Source: Amborella trichopoda
Lineage: Eukaryota > Streptophyta > Magnoliopsida > Amborellales > Amborellaceae
Direction: 5' to 3'
Assembly: GCF_000471905.2 (NCBI RefSeq)
Contig: NW_006499776.1
Location: 2,343,062 to 2,407,061 of the forward strand
Length of the DNA stretch: 64,000 nucleotides
Of this stretch, positions 31,221 to 42,097 are shown piece by piece. The position numbers were made by a program, and so were the translations under genes. The notes beneath the pieces were generated by a model that saw nothing but the letters and a program-made list of their open reading frames with translations, made no database searches and was not told where the DNA came from. Within the stretch, counting starts at the first letter, position 1, and each line of letters starts with the position of its first letter.

Positions 31221-32605
31221 TCAGAAACAAATATGACCCTTCCTCACCAAGGATCGAAAAAGAAATAGAGCAAGAAAATTAGAACAATGGGGAAGTGTCT
31301 CTCGTGGCTTCAGATGTGTTAGTTAAGGTAAAACCATGGTTGCACGATGTTCTGTCCCTACTAAAAGATGGTTTATAGCTCGAAGGAGCCTCCAAAAAGG
31401 ATAAAGAATCTCTTCAAAGGTTTTCTATGGGATTCTTAGTGAGAGGTGATCTCCTGTTCAAGAAATCCTTCGGCGACATAATTCTACAGTGTCTCGATCA
31501 GTCAAAAATCGACCAAGTACTGACAGAGGTACAAAATGAAGGAGGTCATTCTGGGGCAGCTGCCTTAGCTCAGAAAATCAGGTGCTAAGGTTACTAATGG
31601 ACCACCATGGTTGAAAATTGTTGGAAGTTCGTTAAGAGGTGTCCCAAATGTCAACTTTTTGGAGATCTCATCTATGCACTGTCTGTACCACTCAACTCAA
31701 CACCGCCCATATGGCTCTTTTCCATGTGAGGTCTTGATATCATTGAAATGATTTCACCAAAAGCATCAAATGACCACTATTTTATATTAACGACTACATA
31801 GTACTTCACAAAATAGGTAGAGGTCTCATCATTTGTCAAAATTGAAGGATAACATGTTGCCCGTTTCATAAGGAATAACATTATATTCAGATTCGGTGTT
31901 CCTGAGTCAATCATTACTGGCAATGGATACAACTTCAAAAAAGAAAAGGTCACTAAGGTGTGCAAAAAGTTTGGGATAATGGAAAAAATTCTCCACACCT
32001 TACTACCCTCAAGGAAATGGACAAGCATTGGCTACAAATAAAGAACTTCGTAGAATTATAGACATAATCATAGAATTATAGACATAATAATAGAAGGTGG
32101 CAAAGATTGGCACAAAAAGCTAAATGATGTGCTATGAGCCTACCAGACAACTGAGAAGACTCCTATTGGCATGACCCCATACTCATTGATGTATGGTATG
32201 GAAGCAATGCTACCCAGTGAAGTTGACATACCATCCCTCTGAGTGCTTATTCATAAAAATTCAGATGCGAAGCACAAAATCGAAGCACAAATTGCTGCCC
32301 TCGTTACTTTGGATGAAAGATGACTACGAGCAGCAGAACATATCATTGCTTACTAGTGTAGAATAGAGAGGGCATACCGAAGAAAAGTTGTTCCCCGATA
32401 GTTCAGAGAAGGAGACATGGTACTCAAGAAAATCTTTCACACTTCTACAAATCCATAACCTTTAGGCAAGTTTAAAACTAATTGGGAGGGGCCATTTGTG
32501 GTTACCTGAGTACACACATGAAATTCTTACAAGATAAAAAATCAAGAGGGATACAAACTCAACGACCCCATTAATGCAATGTATCTCAGAAAATACTACC
32601 CGTAA
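31221..32605 (+). pseudogene. Integrase of element A (broken)
   Basis: One dominant phase with many stops, plus frameshifts, covers the whole domain. The zinc-binding part reads EVQNEGGHSGAAALAQKIR and VENCWKFVKRCPKCQLFGD. The core follows with HYFILTTT and VPESIITGNGYNF (family usually D.G..F), where the catalytic Asp reads Gly. Then come AYQTTEKTPIGMTPYSLMYG and PSEVDIPS. The C-terminal part is KFKTNWEGPFVVT and AMYLRKYYP, stopping near 32,605. Integrase would insert element DNA into chromosomes. This copy is dead. Confidence 0.78.
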
Positions 32606-33584
32606 TGGGCTCAAAAGCATGGTGAAAACTTGAAAAGGCCTCACAAGAAAAAAACAAAAGCAAAAAAAAATAAAAAAATAAAAAATGGACATGGTAAAAA
32701 CCTGAAAAGGCATCATGAGTATAAAAAAGAACAAGAAAAAATGAAAAAAGGGGAATAAAAAAAATCTCCAAGATGGAGCTTCCGATTCAAAACACTCAAG
32801 TACAAATAAGTACTTGCAAGTTCCAACAATACTGCACAAGGAGACCTTGAGGATGAAGACTCCTCCTAAACCATGCAGGTCCCAATAGAACCAACTCAGA
32901 AAGATGTGGGAAGGTGACATGAATTGAAAACCGAAGTGACTTTGATGAACCCTAGAAGAACGTCGAGACTCCTCTAGGATGGAAGCTCGGCAAGAATCCA
33001 AAGAACTCTTCATGGACCTGCGAAGCACAGGGCGAAAGCCCCAAAGGTAAAATGACAACTTCCAGACTTTTGCATTCTCGATGCTACAAGGAAATCCTTT
33101 CATTATCTTCGGGTAAAACATACTAAAGAAAATGATCACCAAAGGTGCCATAGGTTGCAAAATTGTATGGCGTGCCCCTTTTGAAAATGCTTTTTCTATG
33201 CTTTTTTAATTTGATTGTTAAAACCATCCATTTCCAAAACCCGTTTAGAAAGGACTTCCTCCATCATTACAAGCGGCTAAACTGTTAGGCAATCTGGCCT
33301 TGTTCTCGAAGCCAACTTCCTATGCCTGTTATGAAGGATTGAAACTAGTCCAGTACTTCATGGTTGTATGATTATAACTACCAACTACCACATATCGGAG
33401 ATGGGTGAACCTCGCTAATGATGATATTGGCTAGTTTGGGAGCGTTTTTAAATGTGGAAAACTCATCACTGTATGTGTGTATGATGACCTACAATTAGGG
33501 GACTAAATGTGTAGGAATTCAGTTTGAAAATTGTGTGCAAAGAAAGTGTTCCACTATGCTTCGATGAATAAAATTGCACACTTA
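32606..33584. other. Post-pol region of element A, no gene seen
   Basis: An A-rich start (32,640-32,770) is followed by sequence without supported coding content. The long minus-strand open frame 33,160-32,462 overlaps the end of pol and is Phe-rich because of the poly-A tracts, so it is not called. This fits the variable 3' untranslated region known for Tat-type elements. Confidence 0.5.
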
Positions 33585-33720
33585 CTGATGAGCAAGAACC
33601 CCCCAATAAGGGCAAGTTGAACAAAGACCCCCCAATAGGGGCAATAAAGAAAAATTTTTCATACTCCCCATAACAGGAACAAGTTGAAAAAGACCTCCCA
33701 ACAGGGGCAAACACAAGGAG
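33585..33720 (+). repeat. Short tandem repeat, CCCCCCAATAGGGGCAA-type
   Basis: About four units of about 35-45 bases contain (C)CCCCCAATA(A/G)GGGCAA or CCCCATAACAGGAACAAG, joined by GTTGAA(C/A)AAAGA. The CCCC...GGGG half-sites are self-complementary. Confidence 0.65.
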
Positions 33721-33994
33721 TAAAAAAGAAAAGAAAAAAGGGGATTCTACAATCACATGAGATCAATCAGAACAGAAAATAAAATTTTGAGTATCTCAAA
33801 ACTGTGATTTTATTCATCCATTGAAATGGGCTTATTTCAAGCATTTACACCATGAAACTTGGTCCTATGACCGAAATTTCTATCGTCCCAATGGACTTCA
33901 ATAAAATAAAAAATGTACTGAAAATGAGAATAATCACAAGATCAACTTATTCCTGCCATGAAAAAAAAATATAAAGAAAATAAAAACGCCTTGG
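33721..33994 (-). other. 3' flank of the PMD frame with polyA-like signal
   Basis: Read on the minus strand, TGGATGAATAAAATCAC (about 33,822-33,806) gives an AATAAA signal about 180 bases past the PMD stop. There is no other content. Confidence 0.4.
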
Positions 33995-34620
33995 CTATTC
34001 AGTCTTTGGCATCGAATCAACATCCTTGTCCTTAAGTTCTACCTCAAAGGCTATCCATCGAGCCAATTCAACTTCAACATCTTCCAAACCGATGCCAGAA
34101 ACACCCTCATTCGATTTAACACGCTTATTTGAAGAAGAGGCATCATATTCTCGATAAGACACGGGATCCCGACCAGGAGCAAAAGATTCATCTTGAAGTC
34201 TCGAAGCCTTGGGACATAGTGGAAGAGAGCAAGCATGTTCCCACCAAGAAGCATAGTTGCAAGTGGTTGTAGGCTTGTCTTGCTTAACGAACCCCTCCCT
34301 AGAAGGAGACTTCTTCCCCTTCCACGACAAACATGCCTTGGCCAGAAGAGTGGAAGAGTGTTGTCGAAGAGGAAAAATAGGACGGCGATCGATCGCTTCC
34401 CCAAGAGAAGTATAATGTTGAATATGGCGAAATTGGCGAAGTACCCTCTGAGGGAAATACCCCTTTGTGAAGTATTGTTGCGCCAGAATAAGACATGAGC
34501 ACCACATAGCAGGCAGAAATAGGGGTCCATTCTCAAGACCCTCGATCACTCAATCAAAGGTCGTCCAAAACCCGTCGATAATAATTGACGTCTCGAGGAT
34601 GGGTGGTATCACTAATATAT
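33995..34620 (-). pseudogene. Plant mobile domain (PMD) gene, downstream exon(s)
   Basis: On the minus strand, RDVNYYRRVLDDL (about 34,597-34,559) is followed by a stop and a phase change. Then comes GLENGPLFLPAMWCSCLILA, and FPQRVLRQFRHIQ (about 34,465-34,420) with a long polar tail to a stop at 33,995. The YR..LD.L and LP.RVLRQFG-type motifs are usual in the C-terminal half of plant mobile domain proteins. The tail (SSNKRVKSNEGVSGIGLEDV...KDKDVDSMPKTE) is acidic and unstructured. It lies antisense to pol of element A, between pol and the 3' LTR. A separate phase over the same bases (34,536-34,051) is a shadow. Confidence 0.65.
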
Positions 34621-35044
34621 GCCCAACCCAGAGTGGCAGACACAGCTATTGTGGATCAAGGAGGACGGACAACGACGATATGTTCATAGGCTCAAATCTG
34701 CAAAAAATAGGAGCCAAAAACACCCCAACACCCCAACAGGTCACAAAATAGAAGCCCAGAACCCTGGAACCATCAAAGGTAAATTGACCAGGGCGACACT
34801 ACTGGTGTCGCTCAGCCTGTGTGGGCGACATTAGAAGTGGCCCCTGGGCAACACCACTAGTCACTAGTTTCACTTGGACGACACCACCAGTGTCGCCCAA
34901 CTCAGACCCTCCTTGTTCAGTCCGAGCCTTTTCCATTGACTTTTTATGGAAAAACTATGGGATCCAAAGGCCAAAACCATAAGAAAATTGAGTTGTAGGG
35001 GAAAAAATAAAGTAAAATTGAGTTAAAAAATATACCTGCAAAAT
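34621..35044 (-). other. Presumed intron of the PMD frame, with GCGACAC palindromes
   Basis: On the minus strand the upstream exon ends near 35,040 with TTTTGCAG/GTATATTTTTT. An AT-rich stretch then runs to about 34,621, where coding text restarts. Inside lie GCGACAC...GTGTCGC palindromes (about 34,790-34,815 and 34,875-34,900) like those of the A LTR. Intron status is inferred from coding similarity on both sides and AT content. Confidence 0.4.
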
Positions 35045-35830
35045 CAAGATACTGCCCTCAATGAATCGGTCACCTCATGTTATCCAGTCTTGAAGCCCCA
35101 GTAAATGTCCACCAACATGGCCAGAACAATGGTGTAACCCACTCTCTCCCAGAAGGCATGAGCTAAAGGAATAAGAGAACTACGAACCGTCTAACGACCA
35201 CCCAAAAAAAGAATGGAGCCCAACAACACAAAAAGGAAAATATGGATCTGTTAGGTGGCGCGAAACCGCCCTTGATTCCAGACCAGCAACTCCATATTGA
35301 CCCATTGATCGTGTGAAGAGTAGGCAGCCCTCAACAGTCGTGCACCCCTGATGGAATGATCATCGGTGGTAGTAGAAGATTGATAGGAAATCCTGGTCAA
35401 ACTCAAGCCAGAAACCCTGGCAATCTCCTCCAAGGTCGACATTGTCTCGCCCGTAGAAAGGAAGAAGGTGTTTGTTTGGTAGTTGAACCTCTCAGCAAGA
35501 GCCTCGAGAAGCGGAAATTTCATATGACAAGAGGCCATGTTCAAGATGCCCATTATTGAATTTGAAGCCAAAAAGGACATGAGCTCGGGCCATTGCAGAG
35601 CGGAAAGAAATCAATCCCTGAACCAGGGATAGATGACAGGAAAGCCATTGACAAGTCGAGGAACTTCACCCGATCGAAGGCCCTGCGAGATATGGGAGGG
35701 AAGACCTTCAAGGAAGTTCCTAACCCTAAAAGACAAAGGAAGAACCTCATCCTCTCCTCCATTATCTGCTCCCTCATAAACCTTCCCTTTGCCGTTAGAA
35801 ATTGCGTTGTCCTTCCTAAGAGCCATGAAA
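35045..35830 (-). pseudogene. Plant mobile domain (PMD) gene, upstream exon
   Basis: The minus-strand frame begins at ATG 35,826 (MALRKDNAISNGKGK) and reads to a TGA at 35,611-35,613. It continues in the same phase through WPELMSFL (35,580) to the stop at 35,251 and beyond. The core has FPLLEALAERFNYQTNTFFL and STGETMSTLEEIARVSGLSL, the classic PMD signature (LL.AL.ERW...TNTFHL..GEMT.TLED.A...GL). HIFLFVLLGSILFLGGR and SLIPLAHAFWERVGY follow. Four stops, in part TGG-to-TGA-like, break it. PMD proteins occur in plants as silencing factors and as passengers of transposons; which role applies here is unknown. Confidence 0.72.
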
Positions 35831-36060
35831 GCTTAAGGATGAGAGCAAGAACAACTGGTAATATCAGAGGGAAGATGATGAAGAAAGAAGAAGATGAAGA
35901 TGGGAAGAAGAAAGAAGAGATTGAAGGATGAGAGAAGAATGGGAAGGAGGGGGATTTTATGGAAAATAAGAAATTCAACCCAAAATCTCGTCTTGCAGGT
36001 TTCCACTTCGAACAACAAAAGACTTTAGCAACCCTAAGACCTTCCAAAATGAGAAAATTG
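35831..36060 (-). other. Upstream flank of the PMD frame
   Basis: Purine-rich on the plus strand (AAGAAAGAAGAAGATGAAGATG at 35,880-35,901, in parts), so a CT-rich leader on the minus strand. No TATA box is convincing. No gene. Confidence 0.35.
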
Positions 36061-36849
36061 AAAATTGGAGGTCGGTGGTCTGTGCAACACTCCTGGTGTC
36101 GCCCAACTCCGTACCCAGGCTAAGCTCCGTACCCAGGCTAAGCGACAGTGGTGTCCACAAAAATTTTCAAAAAAGGCCCTCTCTCATCCCTGCATTTTTC
36201 AAATAATAAAAAAAAAACTATATGGGCGGCACACTTAGCCTGTGGGGGTGACACCACGCGTGTCGCTCTGGCAACACTACTAGTGTAGCCCAAATTCTTT
36301 TTTGCAAAATCCTTTTTTTTTTTTTTAAACTCCCAGCAAACACTTAATAAAAAAAATTTAAAAAATTCATGGGCAACACACCTAGTGTCAACCAGCCTAT
36401 GAGGGCGACACTCCTTGTGTCGCCCGGGCAATACCATTGGTTTCGCCCAAATCTTTTTAGAAAAACCCTTGTTTTTTCCATTCCCTCATTTTTCCATATA
36501 AAAAACAATTAATGGGCGACACACCTAATGTCACCCAGCCTGTGTGGCTGACACTACTCGTGTCGCCCAAGCCTTTTCATGCCCAAATAGTACCCAGCTA
36601 AGAGACATAATAAAAAAAAAAAAAAAAAATTTGTGGGGGGCGACACCACCAGTGCCGCCCGTGTGACACCACTAGAGTGGCCCAAAATTTTTTGTCAAAA
36701 CAAAAAAAACCACCACACAATTTTGAGGTCTTCTAGGGGTCAATTTTGGTTTTTTCATGTGGTTTATGACTGTTTTCAAACATCTTAATTAATTCTCAAA
36801 TAATTTTCAAAGGCTCCTCGGTGGTATGAGCCTAAACTGCCAACCAAAG

Positions 36850-37310
36850 TCCAATTCAGTTCAACATCAAACTCGTGAGACGTAAAAGAGCCAAGACAGG
36901 TACCATCTAGCCTCGTATGACGTGAAAGGTCGGGTGTATCCAGTTCAACATCAAACTCAGGCGACATAAAAGAGCCGAAGCAGGTAATGTCTTGCCCTGT
37001 ATGACGTAAAAGGTCGGGTGTATTCCGTTTAACCCTGGATGACGTAAAGGCTAAGTATATCCATTTCAACGTCAAACACGTGCGACGTAAAAGAGTCAAG
37101 GCAGGTAATGTCTAGCCCCGTATGATGTAAAAGGTCAGGTGTAATCTGTCTAGCCCCGTATGACGTAAAAGGGTCAGGTGCATTTCGTCTAGCCCCATAT
37201 GATGTGAAAGGGTCGAGTGTATTCTATCTAGCCCCGTATGACATAAAAGGTCATGTGTATTTCGTCTATCCCGTATGACGTAAAAGGGTCAGGTGTATGG
37301 TCCATCACTG
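36850..37310 (+). repeat. TGACG-bearing tandem array in the A LTR
   Basis: About nine units of 40-60 bases share GTATGACGTAAAAGGTC followed by GGGTGTAT(T)C and CGTCTAGCCCC. A TGACGT(A/G) core recurs in nearly every unit. The inverted equivalent lies at 4,640-5,095. Confidence 0.75.
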
Positions 37311-38620
37311 CATGATGCTAAACTACTTAGAGGGCTCTATGGTTGTAGGAGTTAAAACTGCTAACCAACCTTATTTTTCAAAATATCTTTCTCTTTTCAA
37401 AATTTTCACCATGTGTCTTGTGTATTCAAAAACTTTATATCCTTTGTTAAAATCGTAACATGTCCTTTTTTTGGGTTCTATTTCAAATCTCCCCCTACAT
37501 TCAAAACTTTTAAAGTGACTTTTAAAATAAAGGAGCTTGGACACCCGCATATGATGATCACTATGTTGTCGTGATTACCGCGTTGCAGCCCTGTCTCTCT
37601 CTCGGATTTGGCCAAACAAGTCCCTTCCTATAAAATACCTTTTCCTATAGACAACCTTAGGAAACCCTAAGGAAATCAAAGAAGATGCTAGGGTTAAAAA
37701 TTTCAAACTGTGAAATCCTTGAAGTTACGTGGAATGGCCAGAAAATCGAACTCGAATTTCAAGCTTTTGTAACTCACTGACATCTCACAACGACAAACCC
37801 TAGGAGGCAAAACTCCCAAGGTGGGTGAGCTCGGTGAGCGTAATGACTTGGAGGGATTAGTTGGTGCACCGTCTGACCACGTGACCTCAGGAAGAAATTT
37901 AAAATATCCGCATTATCTTTGCCGTTCACCTGCCCCTTGAAGGACAGGGAACGTCAAAGTGTCTAATTCTTTGCCACTCACTTGTCCCTCAAAGGACAGA
38001 GAGTGCCAAAGAGGGCCAACTGTAGACACCCCATTTTAAATCTGACAAATTTTATGGTTTCATGAACCTTTAGGACCACATTATCCTAGTAAACCAAAAA
38101 TCCATAGTGTAAACAACCTACCCTATTACCCAGAACAAATCTGCCTATCTGGAACCTTGCAAAAGCCCTGTTTTGACTTAGAATCCTGTAGGCGCCACGT
38201 TTTAACCAAACAAATCATTAAAAATAGCCAAAAAATTCGTTTCGACCCAAAATTTCTCTGAAATATTCACAAGGCTGAGAACACACCTGATGTGACAGAT
38301 TTTAATTTGGACAACATTTGGTTTGGGTGACACTAGGAGTGTCGATCAACCTAAATTGGACAACATGTGTGGTGTTGCCCAGACTTCTGTAACACCACTG
38401 GTGTTGCCTAACCATTTTTGGTCCAAAGTGAAATATCCCTTTTTGGTGTTGATTTCTTACCTTTTGTGATTATTTTTTACCATTTTTTTGGGCGACACTA
38501 GGCATTTCACCCGAGCGACACCATTGGTGTCGCCCAGATCCGGATCACCAAAAATGAAATTTTCGGTTAGGGGATCTATTGGTTATGGAAAGATTCCCTT
38601 CACAACAGATCCTTGGCCTT

Positions 38621-38710
38621 TATAAACTTTTTTTCATGGCCATTTGAGGAGATACTTTATTTTTAGACACAGACTTCTAGTTGAGAAAAATCTGAAAACC
38701 CTAACCTTAA
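38621..38710 (+). promoter_or_regulatory. Element A 3' LTR TATA box and telobox-like motif
   Basis: CTTTATAAAC (TATA 38,621-38,626) lies about 75 bases before AAAACCCTAACC, as in the 5' copy. Confidence 0.5.
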
Positions 38711-39169
38711 GCCTGAAAAACCTAGACCTAGGGCACAACAACCCTAGTCATAAAACCATGCCTAGAGCACAATAACCCTTTTCAATCAGAGATATTTTGG
38801 TCAACATCGGAATCAAATAGGCAAAGAGGATGCCGGTTCTGATACAGGCAAGCCCTCAAAGGCTTAGGGAGTCCCAAGCCATCCGGCCTAGTTTGATATT
38901 GTCTTCTTCCCCTTTCTTTCTTCTTCTTTTAATTTTTTGAATTTATTTTAATTAGTTTTTATCTTTTCAATGCTTTAAATTCATTTTTTAGTATTTTGGA
39001 TCGTGCTAGCTCTGCCATAGATCTGAGAGTGGATCTGCTAGTTTTCGGGCATTTCTAGCCTCAAATATGAATTCGACTGTCCAACTTTCTCTACCACTTT
39101 ATTTTAATCAGTTTAAGGTGTCAAGATCCGAGAGATATTTGGAAGATCTGTCCGATTTTAATCGTATAT

Positions 39170-39598
39170 AGGAGATTGCCGGGAATAGCGTGCGACCTAC
39201 CCCTTTTTAATGTTTCACCCATAACTTTGTCCTGGAACCTCCGTTTCAGCTGAAACTTAACCCCTACAGCTTTCGACCATGAAGAATCTAATGGAAGTAG
39301 TCCCACAGTGATTTGAAGCACCAAAAATAGAGTTCTTGTTATGGGGTACCTTTCAAGATGCCAGAGGCTGATTTTTTCGAAACTATTTCTCTGTTTGCAC
39401 TGCCTTAGACATGTCGGATTGCGATGAAACTTGGAAGGTGGCCTTTCAAAGTCTTTAGGAAGATTCTAAACAGTTCTGGAGAAATTATGAGACTATCGAG
39501 AATTCCACTTTAAGTTAGGGCTTTATTGACCAGCTTCTCTTTTATTCTGCATTGAGGACCAAGGTGTCGAAAAATGTCTTCAAACACTTATATGTGGC
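39170..39598 (-). mobile_element. Family B LTR, 5' piece separated by element A
   Basis: Read on the minus strand the block starts at 39,598 with TGTTTGAAGACATTTTTCGA and continues with AATAAAAGAGAAGC, GGCAGTGCAAACAGAGAAAT and CAGGACAAAGTTATGGGTG, to CACGCTATTCCCGG at about 39,190. These match 54,007-54,415 (+). Its continuation is at 28,590. It lies 40 bases after the pol stop of the element at 44,530-39,638 and is thus its candidate 3' LTR. Confidence 0.72.
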
Positions 39599-39637
39599 GA
39601 GCAAAAGGAGAGGGATCACTTGCCCCATGGCATCTAC

Positions 39638-40870
39638 TCATCGATAGTATTGTTTTGGATATCTGTTGTTGATTGGTGACATGGCCTCCACTCCTTCGGC
39701 ATTGACTAGTAGGTATACATCGTTGGGGAGAACCTTCCGCACGACAAATGGGCCCTCCCATTTTGGCTAGAATTTTCCTCTCATTCGTCCATGCGTAATG
39801 ATGGGCCTTCTTACCGCCAAACGTAGCTCACCCCTGGAAAAGGCTCTTATTCTTGTGGATCGATCGAAAGCCCTTTTCATACGATTTTTGTTGGCTTCAA
39901 GGCTTTGCTGTCCCTGACGCCTTCCGTCATTAGGCTCATCTAGCTCCTGACAGCGGAGAGTGGCTCGTTCCTCCCTCGTCTTCCCATAGTGGAGAGCCAC
40001 TCCCGGGGATGGTAATTGAATTTCCAAAGGGACAACAACCTCACCTCCATACACTAGTGAGTAGGGTGTGGATTGTGTTGGCCCCCGTGTCGTGATGTGG
40101 TAGGCCCAAAGTGTCTCTGGAAGCTTCTCGTGCTAATTCCTTTCTGTCGTAGAGACGAATTTCCTTAGGGCGTCGCATAGCGTTTTATCGAATGCTGCGG
40201 CAAGTTCATTGGCTCTCAGGTCGTACATGGTCGAGTACTTCCATGTAAACCCAAACTTCTCGATTACCTTGCTAATCTGGCTGCTATGATATTCGGGACT
40301 GTTATCCAAAGTGATTTGGTCCAGAACATCGAATCTATATATAATGTGATGGTGGACAAAGTCAGCCACTACGGCACTCGGGACTTTCTTGAGGGGAATC
40401 GCTTCCGCCCACTTAGAAAAAACATGTGCGCCAAAGAGGAGGTCCGGTCAATTGGGGCCACAATGTCCATACCCCAGTGAGCGAAGGGCCAAGATTCCAC
40501 CACCGGATAGAGAGGCTTGGGAGCCTGGTGAATGAAGCTGGCATGGATCTAGCAAACTGAGCAGCTTTTTGTGAACACAATTGAATCCGCACACATGGTG
40601 GGCTAGTAATAGTCTATCCGCATGATCTTGTGCTAAAGCTTGGGACCCGGTCCGTGTATTCCACACACTCCGGAATGGACCTCTGTGAGGACACGCTTTG
40701 AGTCTTCGTGCCTGATACACTTGAGTAGCATGTTGTTGTAGGAGATTGGAAACAGAGGGTCGTCTTGGCATGTAAACCGCATGGCTGACCTCTAGATTTT
40801 GTTCCGTTCAACAGGGTCATCAGGTAACCGTCTATGTAGCAGATACACCTTTATGGGGGAGTGTCAGTCA
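39638..40870 (-). pseudogene. Integrase of the second minus-strand element (broken)
   Basis: The minus-strand text contains a zinc-binding remnant (EVHSGVCGIHGPGPKL-stop-HKIM, YYWPTMCADSI, SCSVC) and WPFAHWGMDIVAPI with the first catalytic Asp. The long phase from 40,369 downward holds LDQITLDNSPEYHS (second Asp), WAYHITTRGPTQSTPYSLVY and GGEVVVPLEIQLPS. The C-terminal KWEGPFVVRKVLPNDVYLLV and INNRYPKQYYR end at a stop near 39,638. The N-terminal half has several stops; the second half is almost clean. This is the best preserved integrase in the window. Confidence 0.82.
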
Positions 40871-41660
40871 GTCACTTATTCTCTCTCTACGCACATGTGG
40901 TCCACAGCCATGCGCTCTTCGCTCTCGCCTCCCCCTTTTGTGGTGGTGGTGAGGGGAGAGGACAGATCTTGAACGTCAGCATCTGCTGCGACTGAGATAG
41001 GGTGGCGTTGCTTGGGTAACTCTTTTGCCTGACGTTCCTCCTTGGACCCTTCCATGAATTTGACCCATCTCCACTCGGTGACCCATATTGGTGTGGGGTT
41101 CTTTAACGACATCTAGTTCATTGCCCCTAACTTGGCAAATGTGTCTGCTTGGGCATTAAGCCTCCGGGGTACATGCTCCAGAGTCATCTCACCAAGCTAG
41201 GCTATTAGTGACTTAGTGATGTTGAAGTAGGGTTTGAGACTTTCCCTTCTCAGGTCGTATATTCCTTTGAGTTGTCTAATTCTAAGCTTTGAGTCATATA
41301 GATGTTTAAGTGTTTCGTATCTAGGTGGTGGAAAATTCCAGGTCTATGATGAGCGTTTGATATTCTACCTCATCATGCGATCCTACCCTCGGGAGAGAGA
41401 AGGAAAGGGGGATTAATCCTTCTCGGGGTGTGACAAATACTAACCCCGCTCAACCTTTCTCAGACAGGAAGGCCCCGTCGAAATACATCCTCCAGCTGCC
41501 TAGGCTTTCCACATTAAAAAGATCTTCATTTGGTAAATCGTCGGTCGCAGAGGTGTCTGCCGGGAGAAGGTGAGCAGCCAGAAAGTCTGCGAGGGCCTGA
41601 GCTCTGACAGCTTTTTGTGGCACATACGTGATGTCAAATTTCATGAGGAGCAGGGACCAC
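40871..41660 (-). pseudogene. Second RNase H and linker of the second minus-strand element
   Basis: The frame 41,644-41,450 shows FDITYVPQKAVRAQALADFL and WRMYFDGAFLSEKG (first acid) before a stop. The phase then reads AGLVFVTPREGLIPLSFSLP and HDEVEYQTLI (second acid) to about 41,340. The rest is badly decayed. The linker frame 41,112-40,876 shows WVTEWRWVKFMEGSKEERQ and leads toward the integrase. Same domain type as 19,261-19,850. Confidence 0.68.
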
Positions 41661-42095
41661 TTCGTGAGTCATCCCATCAGGTAAGGACACGATAAGAGGT
41701 ATTTTATAGGGTTTGCACGAGAGACAAGTCGAATATGCTGTGCAAGCAGGTAATGGCGATGTTTTTGCTCCACGAAGATAAAGGCTAGACATGTCTTCTC
41801 TATTGGCGAGTAATTGGCTTCTGCTCCGAGCTTCCTGCGGCTTAGGTAATACAAGGCCGTTTCCTTCCCTAGTCATTGTTCTGAGTGAGAAGAGAACCGT
41901 GTGACTCATCGAGTGCGACCACATATAAGATAAGGGCCTCCCTGAGATGGGTGCGGAGAGAACCAAGGGATTTAGCAAGTAGCTTTTGATGTTGTCAGAG
42001 GCTGCCTAACACTCCTCATCCCATTCGAAGGGGACCGCCTTCTTCAAGAGATGGGAGAAGGGCCAACACCTTCCTGATAGCTTAGAGATGAATCT
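41634..42095 (-). pseudogene. First RNase H of the second minus-strand element
   Basis: LLNPLVLSAPISGRPL and a following phase MYYLSRRKLGAEANYSPIEK, then TCLAFIFVEQKHRHYLLA (41,854-41,750). This is the domain directly after RT, with at least two frameshifts. Confidence 0.7.
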
Positions 42096-42097
42096 CC

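Larger units (their letters stand above)
36061..39168 (+). mobile_element. Element A 3' LTR
   Basis: The zones, in order, are GGCGACACC/GGTGTCGCC palindromes (36,080-36,690), CTCCTCGGTGGTATGAGCC (36,813), the TGACG tandem array (36,850-37,310), the text about 37,900-38,050 shared with 3,960-3,830 (-), more palindromes (38,330-38,535), the TATA box at 38,621 and the end near 39,168. The last 770 bases match 28,600-29,345. The start is uncertain by about 150 bases. At 39,168 it abuts the B LTR in inverted orientation. Confidence 0.72.

Noticed and set aside
32462..33160. 232-codon minus-strand frame
   Set aside because: Antisense to the integrase end and to poly-A tracts; rich in Phe from TTT codons; no conserved motif.
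34051..34536. 161-codon frame beside the PMD exon
   Set aside because: Shadow of the PMD phase (34,549-33,995), which carries the recognised motifs.
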